Source of the DNA: an uncultured Aquimarina sp.
GTDB lineage: Bacteria; Bacteroidota; Bacteroidia; Flavobacteriales; Flavobacteriaceae
Reading direction: 5' to 3'
DNA length: 64,000 nt
NCBI RefSeq assembly: GCF_947492405.1
Contig: NZ_CANLMP010000002.1
Span: 372,001 to 436,000 of the forward strand
Part shown: positions 35,724-44,956 of the stretch, piece by piece
Layout of the letters: every line of letters starts with the position of its first letter
Numbering within the stretch: position 1 is the first letter of the stretch
The notes under the pieces: generated by a model
Told to the model about the DNA's origin: nothing
The model's input: the letters and a program-made list of their open reading frames with translations, nothing else
Databases searched by the model: none
Position numbers and translations under genes: made by a program

Positions 35724-37442
35724 TTACCAGAAAAAACCAACTACAATAGCAGTTACAACCAAAAGAATTATAGATAAAATTCTATAGTTTTTATACCAAG
35801 GTAATCCGGTAAGGTCTTTCGATTCTTCTTTAAACATTTCTCTTTTGTATGTATATTCTTTGATTTGTTGTTCGGATTGAGGTTTGGTGGCCAAACTTAC
35901 GATCATATGTAACACAACACATATTACGAACAGCCAAGTAGCTTTTGCTAAGAAATGTAATTCGTTTACGGCAGGAACCCAATCAAATGTCTGAGAAAGA
36001 ATCATTAAAACCGCTAAAGAGAAACCTGTAAGTAAACTTACTATCGATCCATTTCCGTTAGCACGTTTCCAAAATAATCCAAGAACAAAGGTCGAAACAG
36101 CAGGCGGACAGGTATACGCAATTACCAATTGCAAGTACGTCCATAAAGAATCACTTACACTCTCAATAAACGGAACCCATGAAATTGCCAACACTACCAG
36201 AATTACTGTTGTAATTTGACCAACTCTTACTAGTTGTTTACTGTTAAGTTCAGGTTTAAGTTGTTTTACAAAATCCATGGTCACCAATGTGGAAGCAGAA
36301 TTAAAAGTTGCTGAAACCGATGACATCATAGCCGCCATTAATCCAGCCACTACTAATCCTAATACTCCTACCGGCAATAATTGAAATAATAATACTGGAT
36401 ATGTAAGGTTTGGACAATCTGCAAGGTTATCACAAATAGTACCATCGGTTAATGCATAATTAAGACTTGTAATATCTAAAGTACTAAACAATAATAAAGC
36501 CAATACTCCCGGAACTACCATTATAAAAATAACTGGCAATTTAAGTAACCCGGCAAATAAAGCTCCCCAACGTCCGTGATTAAGATCCTTGGCTCCCAAA
36601 ACACGTTGTACCATAAATTGATTATTTGCCCAAAAATAAAATCCAAGTAAAGGCACTCCTGTTAACAATCCCCACCAAGGCATGAATTCATCATTACCTG
36701 GCCTAACAAGACTAAATACCTCGTCTGAGTTAGCAGGGATATACTTCCCTTCAGCTAAACGATCTCCAAAATTCACTTCACCAGCAGATAACATTGTGTC
36801 TAGTTTAGCCATCATTCCTGACCATCCACCGCCTAATTGCTCAAAAGCAAAATAGGTTAATAAACAAGACCCGATGATCAATAAAATTGCTTGAATAACT
36901 TCTGTTTGGATTACAGAGTTTAACCCTCCTGGAATTGTATATGCAGCAGCAGCAACTGCTAATATTACTAAAATTAGCGTAGAATCCATTGAAGGAAACA
37001 ACAATGTCAGCACTATTTTTCCAACATACAATCCTGCAGCAGTATCTACCAGAATATTACCAACTACTGTAATAAATGAAAAATAATAACGTGATCTTTT
37101 ATCATATCTGCGTTCTAAGAATTCAGGCATTGTATACACTCCCGATCGAAGATAGAACGGAAGAAAGAAAATTGCGAAGAAAATTAATACAACAACCGCA
37201 AACCACTCATAATTATATACGTTAATATTAGTTTGATACGCATCTGAGGCAAGCCCCACTAAAGTAGAACTGGATATATTAGCAGAAAACAAAGCAATAC
37301 CAACGATTGGCCAAGTCATTGTTCTTCCTCCTAAAAAATAATCTTCTGAACTTCCTCGTTTTGATTTGGAAATTCCATAGATAATAATCCCGATGAGATA
37401 CACTACAATTACTGTAATGTCGATATAAGATAATTCATTCAT
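35724..37442 (-). CDS. Sodium:solute symporter, SGLT-like
   Basis: A 572-residue SSS-family (LeuT-fold) transporter with about 14 helices. The start YIDITVIVVYLIGIIIYGI, SSEDYFLGGRTMTWPIVG, ALFSANISSSTLVGLA and the FLPFYLRSGVYTMPEFLERRY region are characteristic of SGLT/vSGLT-like sugar symporters. It is followed after 15 bases by the trehalase gene. The pair suggests trehalose is split in the periplasm or at the surface and the glucose imported with sodium, although direct import of trehalose is possible. Promoter elements were not found in the 197-base region upstream. Confidence 0.93.
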   Translation of the reverse strand: MNELSYIDITVIVVYLIGIIIYGISKSKRGSSEDYFLGGRTMTWPIVGIALFSANISSSTLVGLASDAYQTNINVYNYEWFAVVVLIFFAIFFLPFYLRSGVYTMPEFLERRYDKRSRYYFSFITVVGNILVDTAAGLYVGKIVLTLLFPSMDSTLILVILAVAAAAYTIPGGLNSVIQTEVIQAILLIIGSCLLTYFAFEQLGGGWSGMMAKLDTMLSAGEVNFGDRLAEGKYIPANSDEVFSLVRPGNDEFMPWWGLLTGVPLLGFYFWANNQFMVQRVLGAKDLNHGRWGALFAGLLKLPVIFIMVVPGVLALLLFSTLDITSLNYALTDGTICDNLADCPNLTYPVLLFQLLPVGVLGLVVAGLMAAMMSSVSATFNSASTLVTMDFVKQLKPELNSKQLVRVGQITTVILVVLAISWVPFIESVSDSLWTYLQLVIAYTCPPAVSTFVLGLFWKRANGNGSIVSLLTGFSLAVLMILSQTFDWVPAVNELHFLAKATWLFVICVVLHMIVSLATKPQSEQQIKEYTYKREMFKEESKDLTGLPWYKNYRILSIILLVVTAIVVGFFW

Positions 37443-37639
37443 GTGTGAAATATTTAATGCTTTGTATAATTTTCAGCTTCTTAGAATAAAGACGTGAGTT
37501 AAAATTAGTTAATTATTAAGCTAAAAAGCTGATGAATATACAAGTTTATCCTAAAATTATTAACGTTTTTATACCAAAAACAGTTAAAAACACCTATACA
37601 ACCGTTTGTATTATGGAATCTTCAAAATAACAAAAGTTT

Positions 37640-38563
37640 TTATTTCAAAAACTTAATGTTTCGGCTTAACCCTGAAAACTTAGTCCGTTTTACGGCCGAT
37701 TTTTGAAATACTTTGGAAAACACTTCTTGGGTAATTTCTTCCCAATCTTTTTTAGTCATTTCTAGTAGTTCTGGCTTTGGATTAAAAAGAGGCTCATTGT
37801 GAGATTTAGAAAAACGATTCCAGGGACAAACATCTTGACACACATCACAACCAAACATCCAGTTATCGAACTTTCCGCTATAATCAGAAGGGATTTCTTC
37901 TTTTAATTCAATAGTAAAATAAGAAATACACTTGCTTCCATCTACAACATAGGGATCTACAATCGCTTGCGTGGGGCAAGCATCTATACAAGCCGTACAG
38001 GTTCCACAATGATCAGTCACTGGAGTGTCATATTCCAACTCTAAATCTACAATCAACTCTGCTATGAAATAGTAAGACCCAACTTTTTGAGTTAATAGAT
38101 TACTATTCTTGCCGATCCATCCTAATCCACTTTTTGCCGCCCAAGCTTTATCTAACACTGGAGCCGAGTCTACAAAAGCTCTTCCATTTACTTCTCCTAT
38201 TGTTTCTGTAATAAATTCTTGAAGTTGTTTTAGCTTCTGCTTTATTACATGATGATAATCTTGACCATATGCATATTTAGAAATTTTAGGAGCATCTGGA
38301 TCTTTTTGAGTTTCTGAAGGGAAATAATTGAGTAATAATGATATAACACTTTTAGAACCTTCTACCAACTTTGTTGGATCAAGGCGCTTGTCAAAATGGT
38401 TTTCCATATAAGACATTTGCCCCTGCATATTTTGGTTTAGCCACTTTTCTAAACGAGGTGCTTCTTCTTCTAAAAATTCAGCCTTACTAACTCCACAAGA
38501 CAGAAAACCTAAGCGTTTTGCCTCGGATTTTATTAATTGGGTATGTAAAGCTATATTACCCAC
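37640..38563 (-). CDS. queG: Epoxyqueuosine reductase QueG
   Basis: A 307-residue cobalamin-dependent iron-sulfur enzyme that reduces epoxyqueuosine to queuosine at tRNA position 34. The DUF1730-type N-terminus ([14 protein letters not shown]) leads to [16 protein letters not shown] and [24 protein letters not shown]. Two ferredoxin-like clusters follow: [12 protein letters not shown] with CISYF, and [10 protein letters not shown]. The shorter C-terminus without HEAT repeats is a common variant. The start is GTG, 6 bases after the P450 stop, so it is the last gene of a ruvB-P450-queG unit. An AT-rich hairpin spans its stop codon. Confidence 0.95.
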   Translation of the reverse strand: MGNIALHTQLIKSEAKRLGFLSCGVSKAEFLEEEAPRLEKWLNQNMQGQMSYMENHFDKRLDPTKLVEGSKSVISLLLNYFPSETQKDPDAPKISKYAYGQDYHHVIKQKLKQLQEFITETIGEVNGRAFVDSAPVLDKAWAAKSGLGWIGKNSNLLTQKVGSYYFIAELIVDLELEYDTPVTDHCGTCTACIDACPTQAIVDPYVVDGSKCISYFTIELKEEIPSDYSGKFDNWMFGCDVCQDVCPWNRFSKSHNEPLFNPKPELLEMTKKDWEEITQEVFSKVFQKSAVKRTKFSGLSRNIKFLK

Positions 38564-38569
38564 GAATCT

Positions 38570-39892
38570 TTACCTTTTTTCGAATTTTAACATTGCATTT
38601 ACTGGCTTTAATGTAATCAAAGGCTCAATTTCTATTTGTGATATAGAAGTAGAAATTTTATATTTTCTAACCAGTTCACTAAGTGTATAAATCATTTCAT
38701 ACATCGCAAAATTACTACCTACACACATTCTTGGTCCTGCCCCAAAAGGAAAATACCAGTCAGAATACTTCTTTTTATTGTCAGAATGAAATCTATCTGG
38801 ATTAAAAACAGCAGGGTTCTCCCAAAAACCTTTATTCCTATGTATTTCAAAAAACGAAATAAGAATAGTTGTTCCTTTTGGTAATTTAATATCCCCGTAT
38901 TCGTCGTTTTCTATATTCACGCGATCAGAGAAATACGCTGGTGGATATAGACGCATTGCTTCTTCGATACACTGCGTGGTATATTTACTCTTCTGAAACT
39001 GTTCCATTAACGGCAACTCTTCTGAGTCAAATTCGCTAGCTTCCTTAAATACTTTATTTTGAATTTCGGGATGTAATGCCAATAAGCTTAAACAAAAAGA
39101 TAATGCATTAGAAGTAGTTTCATGTCCAGCGACAAACAAAATCAATATTTCATCTATCAATCTTTCATTATCCATTGAACTACCATCTTCATATTTAGAG
39201 TTCAACAACATATCTAAGAGATCGTCATATGTATCTCTGGATTTTCGCCTTTCTTCAATGATATTGTCTAGTATATCACGAGCCTCTTGAGTTAACTGTA
39301 GTGTACTTTTAATCTGACCACTAAGATGAAACCACCATCTTTTATATGGCTGTCTAATTTCTTTAATTAATGATTTTTGTGCAGTTTCAGTTATGTGCTG
39401 TAATCTAGCCATAGTATTACCGGTGTCTGTATAACTGAATAATGATTTTGCTACCACCTTAAAAGCCAAATCATTCATTAAAGGATAAACATCCATTGAG
39501 TTATTTGGCTCTATTCTCGAGAGTTCTTCACAAATTGTTTCTCGAATTGTTTTTGCTATTACATCTATCTTCTTTTTATAAAATGCCGGTTGTATTAGCC
39601 TTCTTTGTCTTAACCAATGATCTCCATTAGATGTTAACAAACCGTTTCCTATGTATTTTCCCAGGTCTTTTGTCTGAAGAGGAGACTTATAATATTTTCG
39701 ATGTTGATTCTGCAACATATGTTTTGCAAAACCAGCATCTCTGGTGAAGATAACTGAATTTCCAAATCCCAGGTTTACCTCGAACACATCTCCATGTTTT
39801 TCGAAGTTCTTATGATGAAATGGTAAAGGATTACTCAAAATGTTTTTAGCATTTTTGAGAACTTCAAAAAAGGAAACTTTAGGGATTGCCAT
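38570..39892 (-). CDS. Cytochrome P450
   Basis: A 440-residue soluble P450. The I-helix motif AGHETTS, the ExxR of the K helix (EEAMRLYPPAYF) and the heme loop FPFGAGPRMCVG with Cys390 are intact. There is no fused reductase and no ferredoxin or reductase gene nearby, so redox partners must come from elsewhere. The substrate is unknown; the sequence is of the CYP102/CYP4-like bacterial type used on fatty acids or terpenoids (tentative). It lies between ruvB (23 bases) and queG (6 bases). Confidence 0.95.
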   Translation of the reverse strand: MAIPKVSFFEVLKNAKNILSNPLPFHHKNFEKHGDVFEVNLGFGNSVIFTRDAGFAKHMLQNQHRKYYKSPLQTKDLGKYIGNGLLTSNGDHWLRQRRLIQPAFYKKKIDVIAKTIRETICEELSRIEPNNSMDVYPLMNDLAFKVVAKSLFSYTDTGNTMARLQHITETAQKSLIKEIRQPYKRWWFHLSGQIKSTLQLTQEARDILDNIIEERRKSRDTYDDLLDMLLNSKYEDGSSMDNERLIDEILILFVAGHETTSNALSFCLSLLALHPEIQNKVFKEASEFDSEELPLMEQFQKSKYTTQCIEEAMRLYPPAYFSDRVNIENDEYGDIKLPKGTTILISFFEIHRNKGFWENPAVFNPDRFHSDNKKKYSDWYFPFGAGPRMCVGSNFAMYEMIYTLSELVRKYKISTSISQIEIEPLITLKPVNAMLKFEKR

Positions 39893-39915
39893 ACTTTTAT
39901 TTTTACTGGACCGAA

Positions 39916-40938
39916 TTAAAATAATCCTCCTTGGATTCCTCCTTTTATTCGCCCTAGATGTTTATAAGCTGCTTCTGTAACCTCTCTACCTCTAGGCGTA
40001 CGCATAATAAATCCTTGTTGAATTAAAAAAGGTTCATATACTTCCTCAATTGTTTCTGCACTCTCACTAACAGCAGTAGCAATAGTAGTCAATCCAACTG
40101 GACCTCCTTTGAATTTATCAATCATAGTAGTTAGAATCTTATTATCCATCTCATCCAGACCGTGAGCATCCACATTAAGCGCTTTAAGAGCGAATTTAGA
40201 AATCTCTATATCAATCTTACCATTACCTTTAATCTGTGCAAAATCTCGCACTCTACGTAGTAAAGCATTAGCTATTCTTGGAGTTCCTCTGCTTCTTCCA
40301 GCTATTTCGATCGCCGCTTCCAAAGAAATAGGAACATTTAATATCTGTGCACTTCTCTCTACGATGGTAGCTAATAGTTCTGTAGTATAATATTGTAATC
40401 TAGACTGAATCCCAAAACGAGCCCGCATTGGTGCTGTTAACAAACCTGATCTGGTTGTTGCTCCAACTAACGTAAACGGATTCAAGTTAATCTGAACAGT
40501 TCGAGCATTTGGACCACTTTCAATCATAATATCAATCTTGTAGTCTTCCATAGCCGAATACAAGTATTCCTCTACGATTGGACTCAATCGATGAATTTCA
40601 TCTATGAATAAAACATCTCTATCGTCAAGATTAGTTAATAACCCAGCTAAATCACCTGGTTTGTCTAAAACTGGTCCTGAAGTAACTTTAATCCCTACTC
40701 CTAACTCATTAGCAAGAATATGTGCCAATGTAGTTTTCCCTAACCCTGGAGGCCCATGAAATAGCGTATGATCTAGTGCCTCATCTCTTAAATTAGCAGC
40801 TTGAACAAAAATCTTTAGATTCTCAAGCACCTGATCCTGTCCAGCAAAATCCTCAAATGCCAGCGGTCTTAAAGCTTTTTCTATATCCAGATCTTCATTA
40901 GAATAGTTTTCGCTTGATGGATTCAGGTTTTCGTTCAT
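39916..40938 (-). CDS. ruvB: Holliday junction helicase RuvB
   Basis: A 340-residue AAA+ motor that drives branch migration with RuvA. Walker A is GPPGLGKTT (62-70) and Walker [11 protein letters not shown]; sensor 1 lies in [21 protein letters not shown] and the winged-helix C-terminus ends [17 protein letters not shown]. The ATG at 40938 is chosen; an in-frame TTG 9 bases upstream would extend it by three residues. ruvA is about 9 kb away beside sprA. It begins a unit that continues into the P450 and queG genes. Confidence 0.97.
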   Translation of the reverse strand: MNENLNPSSENYSNEDLDIEKALRPLAFEDFAGQDQVLENLKIFVQAANLRDEALDHTLFHGPPGLGKTTLAHILANELGVGIKVTSGPVLDKPGDLAGLLTNLDDRDVLFIDEIHRLSPIVEEYLYSAMEDYKIDIMIESGPNARTVQINLNPFTLVGATTRSGLLTAPMRARFGIQSRLQYYTTELLATIVERSAQILNVPISLEAAIEIAGRSRGTPRIANALLRRVRDFAQIKGNGKIDIEISKFALKALNVDAHGLDEMDNKILTTMIDKFKGGPVGLTTIATAVSESAETIEEVYEPFLIQQGFIMRTPRGREVTEAAYKHLGRIKGGIQGGLF

Positions 40939-40964
40939 AAAAGTCAATTTTCTATATTCCTTAA

Positions 40965-40972
40965 CAAAGATA
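40965..40972 (-). promoter_or_regulatory. Candidate -7 element for ruvB
   Basis: On the - strand TATCTTTG, an exact match 26 bases before the ruvB ATG. No TTG at -33 spacing was seen. Confidence 0.5.
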
Positions 40973-41100
40973 ACATACTAACTGTGAAAAGTTATTTTGA
41001 TTTAGTATCAAATTTTCCAAAGAAGTTTTCATTATTTTTTAAATCACCTTACTTTCTTAAGTATTCGAATAATTCCTGTTATAATTGACAACCTATTATA

Positions 41101-41802
41101 CTAAATAAAGTTAGAGTCAATATTTTCTTCTATCGGCTCCGCACTTATTAAAAACTTTAAATAGAAAAGCATGGCAATAATATCCGCAGAATAGATAACT
41201 GCTTCAAAAATTGAATTACGGTAGTATAACTCTTGGATAGGCACCAAAGCATTTACCAAAATACAACTACTTGCTGCAATTAATAAATAATAAGAGTGCG
41301 TATAACGATTTCTTAAATAAATAATAAAGTTGCAACCCAAGAAATAAAACAATGAAACAATGATCATTATCCCGTAAACAATAGAACTCTCTAAATTGGG
41401 CATTGTTAGATTAAATATAGAAAAAGCAAGATATATAACCAACAATAAGCCGATCAGCACTGAAGGAGAGAACATTTCTTTATATCTAATATCCTTAAAA
41501 GATATAAAGGGCATCAAAAGGTAAGAGCTTACTAAATAATACGATGATAGCAACACACCTATATAATTAAAAAACCGATCAAAATCACTTAAGACAAAAA
41601 CGTCATTTACCATAATAATTATGATAATTAAGGGATATAAAACATTAACTTTCTCTCTATTTTCGAAATAGATCCAAATTAATGTCAGAGATGAAATAGG
41701 TTTTATAAAAATCAGTTCTGTATTCCCAAAAAACAATCCACAAAAAAAGACTACTACTACAGTTACATAACAAAAGATATGTGCTAGGGAGAAGGAGTTC
41801 AA
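41101..41802 (-). CDS. Multipass membrane protein, possibly YhhN-like
   Basis: A 233-residue protein made almost entirely of about eight hydrophobic helices (for example LYPLIIIIIMVNDVFVL, VLIGLLLVIYLAFSIFNL and YSADIIAMLFYLKFLI). The start is TTG, with an in-frame stop two codons upstream and no ATG before the helices. The overall arrangement recalls the YhhN/lysoplasmalogenase-like family, but I see no decisive motif, so this is a weak call. It lies alone between ruvB and the oxidase subunit I terminator. Confidence 0.6.
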   Translation of the reverse strand: MNSFSLAHIFCYVTVVVVFFCGLFFGNTELIFIKPISSLTLIWIYFENREKVNVLYPLIIIIIMVNDVFVLSDFDRFFNYIGVLLSSYYLVSSYLLMPFISFKDIRYKEMFSPSVLIGLLLVIYLAFSIFNLTMPNLESSIVYGIMIIVSLFYFLGCNFIIYLRNRYTHSYYLLIAASSCILVNALVPIQELYYRNSIFEAVIYSADIIAMLFYLKFLISAEPIEENIDSNFI

Positions 41803-41917
41803 TTTTTATAATTGTATTTATAATCTAAAATAAAACTAAAATTCAACTTAACAAATTACCAAGTACCATCTTTTAAATTATAAGCTAACTACTCACTTGA
41901 AGGTTTTTCATAAAAAA

Positions 41918-41943
41918 AACCTTTTCATAAAAACGAAAAGGTT
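41918..41943 (-). terminator. Terminator of the act-cox operon
   Basis: AACCTTTTC (41918-41926) pairs with GAAAAGGTT (41935-41943) over an 8-base loop; on the - strand it is followed by TTTTTTTATG. It lies 30 bases after the subunit I stop codon and ends an operon of eight genes. Confidence 0.88.
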
Positions 41944-41973
41944 CTATATATTTCTTTTTTCGAATAACTGCTT

Positions 41974-43794
41974 CTAATGATGCATTTCTTCCTCTCCCTC
42001 TTGTAACGGGGTAATCTGAGAAACATAATCTTGTCCAGCAATTACATATTCACCATCTTCATTCGTTTTACTATAGTCATAAGGCCATCTATACACGTGT
42101 GGTATTGCTCCAGGCCAATTACCATGCATATGCTCTACTGGAGTAGTCCACTCCATAGTATTTGACTTCCATGGATTTTGTACAGCCTTCTTACCGTAGA
42201 AGATAGAATGTATAAAATTATATAAGAAAACTAACTGAGCCGATGCTGTAATCAAAGCAAAAACAGTAATTAAGACATTCGTATCTGCTAAATCATCAAA
42301 ATAAGGAAAAGCGCTATTTGTGTAATAACGGCGTGGTAATCCTGCCATACCAATAAAATGCATTGGGAAGAATACCCCATAAGCACCTATTGCTGTTACC
42401 CAGAAATGCACATATCCAAGATTCTTATTCATCATTTTACCATACATCTTAGGAAACCAATGATATACTCCGGCAAACAAACCATATAAAGCAGAGATAC
42501 CCATTACCAAGTGAAAATGTGCAACTACAAAATATGTATCATGAACATTAATATCCAGCGTACTATCACCAAGAATAATTCCTGTAAGACCTCCTGTAAT
42601 AAATGTAGATACCAATCCTATAGAAAATAACATTGCAGGATTGAGTTGGAGATTACCTTTCCAGAGTGTGGTTATATAATTAAATGCCTTTACTGCAGAT
42701 GGTATTGCAATTAATAGCGTTGTAAACGTAAATACCGAACCTAAGAATGGATTCATTCCTGAAATAAACATATGGTGACCCCAAACAATTGTAGACAAAA
42801 ATGCAATTGCTAAAATCGAAGCGACCATCGCTCTATACCCAAATATTGGTTTACGAGCATTTGTTGCTATAATCTCAGAAGTTATACCTAATGCTGGCAA
42901 TAATACAATATATACTTCAGGGTGTCCTAAGAACCAGAATAAGTGTTCAAAAAGTACTGGCGATCCTCCTTGATTGTGTAATACCTCTCCAGCAATATAA
43001 ATATCACTTAAATAGAATGAAGTTCCAAAGCCTCTATCCATAATAAGTAATAGTGCTGCAGATAATAATACCGGGAATGATACGATACCGATAATAGCTG
43101 TTACAAAGAATGCCCAAATAGTTAATGGCATACGTGTCATTGACATCCCTTTAGTACGTAAATTAATAACCGTTACTACATAGTTCAATGAACCTAACAA
43201 CGATGAAGCAATAAAGATTGCCATAGACACTAACCATAACGTCATCCCTGTACCTGAACCACCAATAGCCTGTGGTAAAGCACTTAATGGAGGATAAATT
43301 GTCCATCCAGCAGATGCAGGTCCAGCCTCTGCAAAAAGAGACAATACCATAATTACACTACTTAAGAAAAACAACCAATATGAAATCATATTTAAGAAAC
43401 CTGAGGCCATATCTCTTGCTCCAATCTGTAATGGAATTAAAAGGTTACTAAATGTACCACTTAAACCAGCTGTTAATACAAAGAAAACCATAATAGTACC
43501 ATGTATTGTAACTAATGCTAAATACATTCCAGCATCCATTACACCATCTTCTCCGAACTTACCTAATAATACCTCAAAAATTGTAAATTTATGATCAGGC
43601 CATGCCAATTGCATTCTAAACAATAAAGACATCGCAATACCTATAATCCCCATAATTAAACCAGTAATCAAATACTGCTTGGAGATCATTTTATGATCCT
43701 GACTAAAAATATATTTAGTTATAAATGTCTCTTTATGATGATGTCCGTGATCGTGATCTTCTTCGTGACCATCTACGTGTGCTATTGCTGACAT
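41974..43794 (-). CDS. ctaD: Cytochrome c oxidase subunit I
   Basis: A 606-residue heme-copper oxidase core subunit with 12 or more helices. The CuB/heme a3 ligands and K-channel region appear in FWFLGHPEVYIVLLPALG and WGHHMFISGMNPF; the heme-binding region of the later helices is DTYFVVAHFHLVMG. The low-spin heme His is in LVTIHGTIMVFF. It reduces oxygen to water and pumps protons. The N-terminus is His-rich (seven His in the first 20 residues). It lies 52 bases after subunit II and ends the ACIII-oxidase operon, matching the known ACIII-aa3 supercomplex arrangement of flavobacteria. Confidence 0.96.
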   Translation of the reverse strand: MSAIAHVDGHEEDHDHGHHHKETFITKYIFSQDHKMISKQYLITGLIMGIIGIAMSLLFRMQLAWPDHKFTIFEVLLGKFGEDGVMDAGMYLALVTIHGTIMVFFVLTAGLSGTFSNLLIPLQIGARDMASGFLNMISYWLFFLSSVIMVLSLFAEAGPASAGWTIYPPLSALPQAIGGSGTGMTLWLVSMAIFIASSLLGSLNYVVTVINLRTKGMSMTRMPLTIWAFFVTAIIGIVSFPVLLSAALLLIMDRGFGTSFYLSDIYIAGEVLHNQGGSPVLFEHLFWFLGHPEVYIVLLPALGITSEIIATNARKPIFGYRAMVASILAIAFLSTIVWGHHMFISGMNPFLGSVFTFTTLLIAIPSAVKAFNYITTLWKGNLQLNPAMLFSIGLVSTFITGGLTGIILGDSTLDINVHDTYFVVAHFHLVMGISALYGLFAGVYHWFPKMYGKMMNKNLGYVHFWVTAIGAYGVFFPMHFIGMAGLPRRYYTNSAFPYFDDLADTNVLITVFALITASAQLVFLYNFIHSIFYGKKAVQNPWKSNTMEWTTPVEHMHGNWPGAIPHVYRWPYDYSKTNEDGEYVIAGQDYVSQITPLQEGEEEMHH

Positions 43795-43846
43795 ACAGTT
43801 ATTCTTTTTAATAAAAATATAATATAATTTCTCTTTTTCTCTCTTC

Positions 43847-44923
43847 TTAATTACTTGCTTGAGCAGATAGTTGCTCCTTAAAAGTCTGTTGCGTTTTCAA
43901 CCAAGCATTATAATCTTCTTCTGACTCAACAATGATTTTCATTTGCATATTGTAATGTGATTTTCCACAAATCTTATTACACAACAAATAATAATCAAAT
44001 TCATAATTTTCTAAAGCCTCATCACCAGCTGCAACTAATTGTTTACTTTTTTCCTTTCGAATTTTATTTATAGTAGCAACTTTTTCTACCATAAACTCAC
44101 TATTTTTCATCTCTTCAGAAGTCAAAATAGGCGTATATGAGAATTCAGTAATCATTCCTGGCACTACATTCATTTGTGCTCTAAAAAAAGGCATATATGC
44201 AGAATGTAAAACATCCTGAGAACGCATTTTGAAAATAACTTTTCTATTTACCGGTAAATGCAATTCATTTACAATCTTATCATCCATACCATAAGAATCA
44301 GATGCATCTAATCCTAAGGTATTAACTCCCTCAATAAAACGAACATTCGCCTTCCCCAATTCATTATCTTCTCCTGCATATCTTGCTCTCCAATCAAATT
44401 GATATGCATATAATTCAATAATTAATGGATCTCCTTCTTCTTCGTCGATATTCATAATATCTGTCCAAGTAAATAATCCATATATAATTAATCCCGCTAA
44501 AACAATAACTGGAATAATTGTCCAGATAAATTCTAACTTATCATTGTCTGCAAAAAACAATGCTTTATTGTTTTTATTACCTCTATACTTATAAGAAAAG
44601 AAATGTAATAATCCTTGTGTAATAAATTGTACAATAAATATTAAGATCATCGATATAATCATTAATCTATCATACTCAACACCGTGTTCTGAAGCAGATT
44701 CAGGAAGGAAAAATGTATGATATTGCACAAAGCAATATATAGTTAAAAGGTACATGAATATTACAAAAGCAAGCATTAACTTACCTTGTAAGTTATTATC
44801 CTTGTCGTTAGCTACTTGAGAGTTATCAACACCTTTAACTTGAGACAACTTCAATATTTTTGACATCTGCCATAAGGAGATTCCAATAAGCGCTATAACT
44901 ACTATGGTTAAGAATACAGTCAT
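43847..44923 (-). CDS. ctaC: Cytochrome c oxidase subunit II
   Basis: A 358-residue subunit with an extra N-terminal helix (FLTIVVIALIGISLWQM) and two core helices, followed by a cupredoxin domain. The CuA ligands are complete: a His in SQDVLHSAY, then C315-x3-C319-x3-H323-x2-M326 in CNKICGKSHYNM. There is no CxxCH, so no fused cytochrome c; electrons must come from ActE/ActA or a separate cytochrome. It lies 33 bases after actF. Confidence 0.95.
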   Translation of the reverse strand: MTVFLTIVVIALIGISLWQMSKILKLSQVKGVDNSQVANDKDNNLQGKLMLAFVIFMYLLTIYCFVQYHTFFLPESASEHGVEYDRLMIISMILIFIVQFITQGLLHFFSYKYRGNKNNKALFFADNDKLEFIWTIIPVIVLAGLIIYGLFTWTDIMNIDEEEGDPLIIELYAYQFDWRARYAGEDNELGKANVRFIEGVNTLGLDASDSYGMDDKIVNELHLPVNRKVIFKMRSQDVLHSAYMPFFRAQMNVVPGMITEFSYTPILTSEEMKNSEFMVEKVATINKIRKEKSKQLVAAGDEALENYEFDYYLLCNKICGKSHYNMQMKIIVESEEDYNAWLKTQQTFKEQLSAQASN

Positions 44924-44956
44924 TTTTTATCTATCTTCTTTTTTACGATCTAATTT

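Noticed and set aside
38570..39892. P450 as part of a biosynthetic gene cluster
   Set aside because: The neighbours are ruvB and queG; there is no synthase, cyclase, transferase or redox partner nearby.
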